A stretch of 64,000 nt of DNA from Omphiscola glabra (taxonomy: Eukaryota > Mollusca > Gastropoda > Lymnaeidae): contig OZ024802.1 in NCBI GenBank assembly GCA_964017045.1, positions 9,560,435 to 9,624,434 of the forward strand. Direction: 5' to 3'. The translations under genes were made by a program, and so were the position numbers. This document shows positions 57,991 through 64,000 of the stretch, one piece after another. Under the pieces are notes generated by a model that was not told where the DNA came from, made no database searches, and worked only from the letters and a program-made list of their open reading frames with translations. Each line of letters begins with the position of its first letter. Position 1 is the stretch's first letter.

Positions 57991-58394
57991 TGTGGTAGCT
58001 AATAGAAAATAAGTTACTGCAGACTTTTGCCAAAACTGGAGCGCCACATAATTTGTCTACACACATAACCACAATGACATAATTCTCTTTATTGAAAAGT
58101 TCCATTAGTATTTCGGTGCAGTCTCCATCGCCTCTTGTTCTGTATTTATCTGACACACGTATTGAATCGGAGTTTCAAAACGCATCGCCAATCCGAGTTG
58201 CTTGTGGTTAAAATATCGAAACTTCTATTTCATGTAGAAGATGTGGGAATACGAAGACGCTAACACATACACAACCCCCCCCCCCCCCAAAGGAACCCAC
58301 CACGAGCATTTATTTAATATATTCCCGATATTGGCGTTGCCCTTGTAAGGCAAGGCCCATAAACCCTGAGCTTAATGGGGGTTTTAAAACGCAA

Positions 58395-58565
58395 TTGTCC
58401 AAGTGCAAGCAGATACTGGTTTTTTAATGATCAGGCCCGGACAGTGCAAGCAGAAACTGGGTTTTAAATGATCAGGCCCGGACAGTGCAAGCAGATACTG
58501 GTTTTAAATGATCAGGCCCGGACAGTGCAAGCAGATACTGGTTTTAAAAGATCAGGCCCGGAAAG
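58395..58565. repeat. 43-bp tandem repeat x4
   Basis: Core AGTGCAAGCAGATACTGGTT, then TTAAATGATCAGGCCCGGAC. Confidence 0.93.
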
Positions 58566-58769
58566 GGATCGAGCTCTACATGTTAAGATCTTATCAGCCT
58601 GACGACGAACTGACATAAGTTTTGATACATTTGATGGGTTAGATGGTTGTACATGTAGTTAACGTTGTCTCCCTTATGAGCATGCTCGGCAGTTAGTTAG
58701 TGGTCAGTTAGTGGTCAGGTTTTTTAAATATATTTCGCATCGGGTATTTTAAGGAAAGGTGTAAATGGC

Positions 58770-59060
58770 GTGTCCTCCACACCTGACTTGGTTAGAAAAA
58801 AACTATCGCCAGACTTAAAGTATGTATCGAAATGCGATGTCTGTAGCTTTCCCACAAACCGGAGATTGAAACAACTGAACGGAATTGACCCCGAACTACA
58901 GACATATGTTGACGACCTAGTGAACGCACCGTCCTCAAACATCACGCAACATACGGCTTGCATATCAACTGTTATTGTCGAGATTGAATACCAACACATA
59001 CATGTGTATCATATGATAATTTTTAAAAAAATGTTTCAATACAAATTATTTACCTTATAA
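58770..59060 (+). CDS. Candidate open frame or exon, unknown
   Basis: 96 codons. The first part is protein-like (SPDLKYVSKCDVCSFPTNRR, then LKQLNGIDPELQTYVDDLVN), with one CxxC pair; the C-terminal third becomes AT-driven (IIFKKMFQYKLFTL). The - strand is also open for 91 codons. Not recognised and no convincing splice sites. Confidence 0.22.
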   Translation: MSSTPDLVRKKLSPDLKYVSKCDVCSFPTNRRLKQLNGIDPELQTYVDDLVNAPSSNITQHTACISTVIVEIEYQHIHVYHMIIFKKMFQYKLFTL

Positions 59061-59089
59061 CTTATTAGTTCTTTCAGTTATCTTTCTTT

Positions 59090-59435
59090 TTTTTTTGTGC
59101 GGTCAGAGTGCGGCTCCTCCTAATTCACGTTCAGGTCATCACCAGAACCAACCAGGTCCCACGAGGGCCGGTCATTTATGTAAACAAAATCTCTGGCCGT
59201 CTGAGGTCGGTTGCCCATTTCAGAAGAGCTGGACTTTGCCAGAACAGTTTAATGGACGTAACTACCCCTTTGACTTCACCAATAAACAGGGAACATTCCC
59301 TCGCCACCCCACTGCCCCCGCCCCGTTTACTGCCCTGGAGCCATTTCAAATACATTGACCTTGAAACATCTGCGGCCGTGTGGTTTTGATAAAGAAATAC
59401 ACAAGGGACTTGGATGCCTCGCCGAAACAAGAAAA
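59090..59435. other. GC-richer spacer with overlapping short frames
   Basis: Frames of 87-93 codons are open in two + frames and one - frame over the same bases, which is typical of non-coding GC-rich sequence. No motif recognised. Confidence 0.35.
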
Positions 59436-59850
59436 ATATCTCCATATACATCATGAGACAATGTCTCCATGGACATTATGAGACAATGTCTTCATGGACA
59501 TTATAAGAGAATGTCTCCATGAATATTATGAGAGATTGTCTCCATGGACATTATGGAGGAATATCCCCATGGACATTATGAGAGATTGTCTCCATGGACA
59601 TTATGGAGGAATATCCCCATGGACATTATGAGAGATTGTCTCCATGGACATTATGGAGGAATATCCCCATGTACATTATGAGAGAATGTCTCCATGGACA
59701 TTATGAGAGAATGTCTCCATGGACATTATGAGAGAATGTCTCCATGGACATTATGAGAGAATGTCTCCATGGACATTATGAAAGAATATCTTCATGGACA
59801 TTATGAGAGAATGTCTCCCTGGACATTATGAGAGAATATTGACATAAACA
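59436..59850. repeat. Minisatellite, 25-bp unit x16
   Basis: Core TGTCTCCATGGACATTATGA followed by GAGAA. A 50-bp two-unit cycle (GAGATTGTCTCC alternating with GGAGGAATATCCCC) is seen from 59530 to 59670. Confidence 0.96.
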
Positions 59851-59924
59851 TCACGAGATGTCCATTTGGGTCGAGGCCTGATGTCCATATTGTGCCCACT
59901 TACTTCCGTAAACACATGCTCACA

Positions 59925-60140
59925 CGTGAACGCTAGTCACACGTGAACGCAGGGTCACACGTGAATGTAAATACCTGAGAGATGACGTAATTCCACGGGA
60001 ACGCAGAGTCACACGGGAACACATGGTCACACGGGAACATAAGGTCACATGTAAATGCAGGGTCACACGGGAACATATGGTCACTCAGGAACATAGGGTC
60101 ATACGGGAACATAAGGTCACACGGGAACATAGGGTCACAA
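59925..60140. repeat. Minisatellite, 18-bp unit x12
   Basis: CACACGGGAACATAGGGT with GTGAACGC and TAAGGT variants. Six codons per unit; open on both strands. Confidence 0.94.
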
Positions 60141-60229
60141 GTCAAAGTGTTAACCAACTTTGTAAGCACATAACACGTGACGTCATCCACAGACAGGGTA
60201 ATTACCTAAGACGCTGGGTTATGTTACAG

Positions 60230-60446
60230 GTCATTAGTCTATAAAGGGCATTAGTCTATACAGGGTATTAGTCTATACAGGGCATTAGTCTATAAAGGGC
60301 ATTAGTCTATACAGGGCATTAGTCTATACAGAGCATTAGTCTATACAGGGCATTAGTCTATACAGACCATTAGTCTATACAGGTCATTAGTCTATAAAGG
60401 GCATTAGTCTATACAGGGCATTAGTCTATACAGGGCATTAGTCTAT
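60230..60446. repeat. Minisatellite, 18-bp unit x12
   Basis: GGGCATTAGTCTATACAG with TAAAG and AGACC variants. Confidence 0.96.
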
Positions 60447-60556
60447 TTTCTCAAAAGAAAAGCACGTGCACTACTAATATTATATAACAGCTGGTCAAAG
60501 AAAACATTAAATTTAACTTTTCAAAACTTTCTGGCAGTTTCATCTTTTTAATGCTA

Positions 60557-60815
60557 ATCTCAACCTAATTCCCATATTCTACCAAATTTCACATTCTCAT
60601 CCAAATTCCCATATTTTACCGAATTTCCCATTCTCATCCAAAATCCCATATTTTACCGAATTTCCCATTCTCATCCAAATTCCCATATTTTACGAAATTT
60701 CCCATTCTCATCCAAAATCCCATATTTTATCGAATTTCCCATTCTCATCCAAATTCCCATATTTTACCAAATTTCCCTTGTTCAACCTAATTTCCCATTT
60801 TCAACCTAATTCCAC
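60557..60815. repeat. Minisatellite, ~37-bp unit x6-7
   Basis: Core CCCATTCTCATCCAAATTCC followed by CATATTTTACCGAATTT. Confidence 0.95.
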
Positions 60816-60829
60816 ATACTGTATAGAAC

Positions 60830-61213
60830 TATACACATCTGACATTTGATACACAGCTGACATTTGATACACAGCTGACATTTGATACACAGCTGACATT
60901 TGATACACAGCTGACGTTTGATACACAGCTGACATTTGATGCACAGCTGACGTTTGATACACATCTGATATTTGATGCACACCTTGACATTTGATGCACA
61001 CCTTGTCATTTGATACACCGCTGACATTTGATACACACCTGACATTTGATGCACACCTTGACATTTGCTACACAGCTGACATTTGATACACACCTGACAT
61101 TTGATGCACACCTTGACATTTGATACACAGCTGACGTTTGATACACACCTGACATTTGATGCACACCTTGAAATTTGCTACACAGCTGGCATTTGCTACA
61201 CAGCTGGCATTTC
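60830..61213. repeat. Minisatellite, 18-bp unit x21
   Basis: GACATTTGATACACAGCT with ACACACCT, GCACACCTT and CTACACAG variants. Three overlapping - strand frames (KCQLCI, YQMSAV) are repeat by-products. Confidence 0.96.
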
Positions 61214-61416
61214 ATAAACAGGTAGTCTAAAGGGTGCTTTTAATGAATTAAATTAGGGCGGATTCTCGCTCACTATTCCAATTCCACTTGTGGAATTTAT
61301 AGGAGCAACGACATAAATATGACAAATAGATAGCTAGCAATAATTGTGTGGAAGGAAAAAAAAAGTAGAAAATATTTCGTTAATTTTTTTATTCAGAATA
61401 CTTAAAATAAGTGATG

Positions 61417-61629
61417 CTCTAAATCAGCGGTTTTCAACCTGTGGGTCGCGACCCCTTTGGGGGTCGAACGACCTATTCCCAGGGGTCGCCTTAGACCATC
61501 GGAAAACACATATACTCTACATTTATGAAATAGCAGAAAACCTAATTTTGTTGTTTGGGGTCGCCACAACACGAGTAACTGTATTAAAGGGTCGCGGGAT
61601 TACGAAGGTTGAGAACCACTGCTCTAAAT
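61417..61629 (-). mobile_element. SPIN-like hAT MITE, complete, perfect 8-bp duplication
   Basis: The 197-bp element 61425-61621 starts CAGCGGTTTTCAACCT, then GTGGGTCGCGACCCC, and ends AGGTTGAGAACCACTG; the terminal repeats match at 14 of 16. It is flanked by CTCTAAAT at 61417-61424 and 61622-61629. Relative to the copy at 43962 it is inverted. Near-intact ends and duplication suggest a relatively young insertion. Confidence 0.9.
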
Positions 61630-61989
61630 TATATGATGTTATTTTGACGCCTTTGTCAGCTTTTTGGAATGCATTAAAACGAATTTATGTGAAATAAATG
61701 ATGGACACTTTTTTTTCTTTGGATATGCTATCTCACATTTTGAGGATCACTTGAATTGACATAAAAAAAGCAGTTACAATGTAGGCGTTCTCTTGTGTAC
61801 GTTCCGAGATCCGGTCCACAAAATGTTGCTTTAAAAACGAGGTGTCATATAAATTGTGTATACACAATTTTAAATAGGTGAACGCGCAGACTGAAGGGCC
61901 GGAACTGAGATCACAGTGAGCAGGTAACTCTCTTGTTTATAACACGCACAGCCGAGGTGGTAACAGAATGGTGCAGATGAGAAATGTGA

Positions 61990-62285
61990 TTGTTGTATAA
62001 TCAGTGATGGTTGGGTCATTTGAATGTGTGGGATAACCGGTAATCACTTGGTAGATGATAATATGTGTGGGGTAATCGGTAATGGCTTGGTTGGTAATTT
62101 TTTTGTGTAAGGTAATTGGTAATAGCACGGAAGATGATTTTATGTGTGGGGTAATCGGTAACAGCTTGGTGGATGATTGTATGTATGGGGTAATTATTAT
62201 TGACTTGGTAGATGATTGTATCCCTGTGATTGTTGGTAATGGCTTGGTAGATGCTTGTATGTGTGGGATATTCTGAAATAGCTTG
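61990..62285. repeat. Degenerate ~38-bp repeat x8
   Basis: Core GTGTGGGGTAATCGGTAATA followed by GCTTGGTAGATGATT. Units vary in length from about 36 to 41 bp. Confidence 0.9.
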
Positions 62286-62577
62286 GTTACTGGATGAATG
62301 GAATAATCTGGTGTACTTGTTGCAGCCTGATAAATCTCCCGTGGAGACCAAAGTTGTAGTCCACGGAGATTCTTTGTTTTAACCATCACAGTAATCCCAA
62401 TTCTCCTTAATGGAATGCATATGAAATGTTTAAAAACACATCAAGATCGTGATGTATGATGATTTTACGTTTTGGTTCGGCTCAGAAACTCACAATACAC
62501 GCATGTTGTTTAGAAGCTCTAGATATCTTAGAAATGACAACATGGAAAAAGTATAGACTATCAGACCTGTTCACCCC

Positions 62578-62751
62578 TGCAGTGGCGTAGCGAGGGGGGA
62601 GCAAGGGGGGCATCATGCCCCGGGCGCTCCTCTGAAAGGGGCGCCAAATGGTATATTTTACATATAATATTGTATGGTTTTCGAATACGGGGGGGGGGCG
62701 CTAAAAAGGTATTGTGCCCCGGGCGCAAGATAAGCTCGCTACGCCACTGCA
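62578..62751. mobile_element. Palindromic MITE, TGCAGTGGCGTAG family, copy 2
   Basis: Left TGCAGTGGCGTAGCGAG and right CTCGCTACGCCACTGCA are perfect 17-bp inverted repeats. CCCC on both sides is the likely short target duplication (CACCCC before, CCCCTG after). It shares CATCATGCCCCGGGCGCT, GGCGCCAAATGGTATATTTT and AATATTGTATGGTTTTCGAA with copy 1 at 34930. Confidence 0.88.
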
Positions 62752-64000
62752 CCCCTGGGTTGGTGTCACAGCTCTCAAAAACGTAATTTCAAGCTCCAAG
62801 GAGTAGTTTGGTCAATTAGCGGGTGGCTTGGGCGGGGGGGGGGGGGGGTTTCGATGGTATGTAATCAAAATACAAGTTGTGTAAGGAACTCATCTCAACT
62901 GCTTATGTACGTTAACACAAATAAAGAAACAGGATATAGTCCTGCTATCTTGTTTCCCTGGGATGAGGAAAGTTCTTGGGCAAGCACGTTGGCAGTAAAG
63001 TATTAAGAAAGCAATTCTCTAGACGATATTATTCTGGTTGGTTTATTGAGGTCGAGACCGCAAAGAACAATCACTGTTAATTCTTATTCGATTGTTTACG
63101 GTGTTAACACAAAAAATCCGATAACTTCTTACAGAAAACACTCCACTTATTAAAAACAAAACAAACAAATGAAAAAACTCTCTAAACTGAGTTTCTTTAG
63201 CTTTGTCGTAATGCCGTAATATTAGGCTTACAGACGGAGTTACTACGGCGAAAGTGTAAGGGTAACGAGGTCTGGACTACTAAGGAATTGTTTTGACAAA
63301 CATGGATTTAGCGTCAAGCACAACGAATATGTGTCATCCACAGAATCCAGCAAACAAGTATTTTAAAGGTATATCCCAATCAGGGGAAGTCACTACGACT
63401 ACTTGTGGCTTGGGAGTAGGAAGTCGGATTCCGATTAAGCCAGAGGCGTGAACCCGTAGTCGGAGAGAGAAATAACTTATTTGCCCAGAGAATATTTGCT
63501 TTTGCTCTATAATATGTCGGTTTATTCACAACGTCGTGTGGCGTGCCTAAATGGCGCACACTGGAGTCGAGGCAGTGTCATTACAACCCACTTCCACACC
63601 TGATGAGGTCTATCTTACTGGGGTTTGAACAGTCAGTTGATTGGACCTGGCGGTAGAGGACAACATTTTGCTGCTTCTACTCATGTTTTTATTTTTACAA
63701 TTGTTTGTGGTTGTTTTTTTTTTAAAAATCTTTTGAGTTATAGTAATCTCCCTTGTATTCCACGTTTGCTTTCTTGTGCACTAACCCGCTTCGTAATCCT
63801 TTGAAATTACGTTAGTTCTTAGTACCGATCACCTATATAGTATTAGATGGACATTTGTGGATCTGTTGTCACAAACAATAAATGTTATTTATGCTTTGAT
63901 GTACAAAAATTAATCTACCTCATAATTTTCAAGTGGTGCCCCTTGAAAATGATTCTTGGACACTTTTGGTTCATCAAACCAATCCGTGTGTTCCCTGCGA
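62752..64000. other. Non-repetitive right-hand region
   Basis: Apart from a G run at 62834-62848, this is the longest stretch without tandem repeats in the right third. Only short open frames are seen (one listed at 63302). AATAAA at 62921 and 63879 (+) are not tied to a gene. Confidence 0.4.
63302..63451 (+). CDS. Candidate 49-aa open frame
   Basis: ATG to TGA reads MDLASSTTNMCHPQNPANKY, then FKGISQSGEVTTTTCGLGVG, then SRIPIKPEA. An overlapping frame entering after ggcttacag also stays open (SYYGESVRVTRSGLLRNCFD...). Composition is protein-like, but two open frames over the same bases weaken the case. Not recognised. Confidence 0.18.
   Translation: MDLASSTTNMCHPQNPANKYFKGISQSGEVTTTTCGLGVGSRIPIKPEA

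Noticed and set aside
59095..59454. Overlapping 87-93-codon frames
   Set aside because: Open in three frames on two strands with no recognisable motif; typical of GC-richer non-coding sequence.
1..64000. tRNA, rRNA or other structured RNA genes
   Set aside because: Read through the non-repeat segments on both strands for tRNA boxes and rRNA-like blocks and saw none; a covariance-model scan would be decisive.

Overview
The window looks like nuclear DNA of a lophotrochozoan animal, most likely a gastropod mollusc. It has one gene of an animal-specific type with many small exons and GT-AG introns, AT-rich introns, SPIN-like hAT mini-transposons, and very many minisatellites. The species call is inference. 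No rRNA, tRNA, reverse transcriptase or transposase gene was recognised.

Layout. Positions 1-16488 (+ strand) hold the last 19 exons of VPS50/syndetin, a subunit of the EARP endosomal-recycling tether. The reading frame is intact to the stop codon, for about 769 residues, and the N-terminus lies off the left edge. Its introns carry seven tandem arrays and a 3.49 kb TTAA-flanked element with terminal inverted repeats. A non-LTR retroelement remnant with a 12-bp target-site duplication lies at 18252-18965. On the - strand at 20656-21573, three or four very small exons encode a ubiquitin-like domain. It ends without a Gly-Gly tail and has some resemblance to the Ubl of HOIL-1L/SHARPIN. At 36841-36937 (+) a first coding exon encodes a signal peptide and ends at a strong splice donor; the rest of that gene was not found.

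From about 17 kb to the right edge the DNA is dominated by minisatellites. I count roughly 45-50 separate arrays with unrelated units (15-57 bp, some with higher-order periods of 60, about 262 and 542 bp). They cover very roughly one third of the 64 kb. Most long open frames in the window are by-products of these arrays, often open on both strands. Between the arrays lie small nonautonomous DNA transposons. Two are complete SPIN-like hAT elements with perfect 8-bp duplications, one of them nested in another MITE whose empty paralogous site is also in this window. Others are a palindromic TGCAGTGGCGTAGCGAG family and a 385-bp hAT element.

Several short open frames with exon-like edges (24256, 29363, 33547, 44529, 58770, 63302) are listed at low confidence. 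Apart from VPS50, no pathway can be reconstructed from this window.
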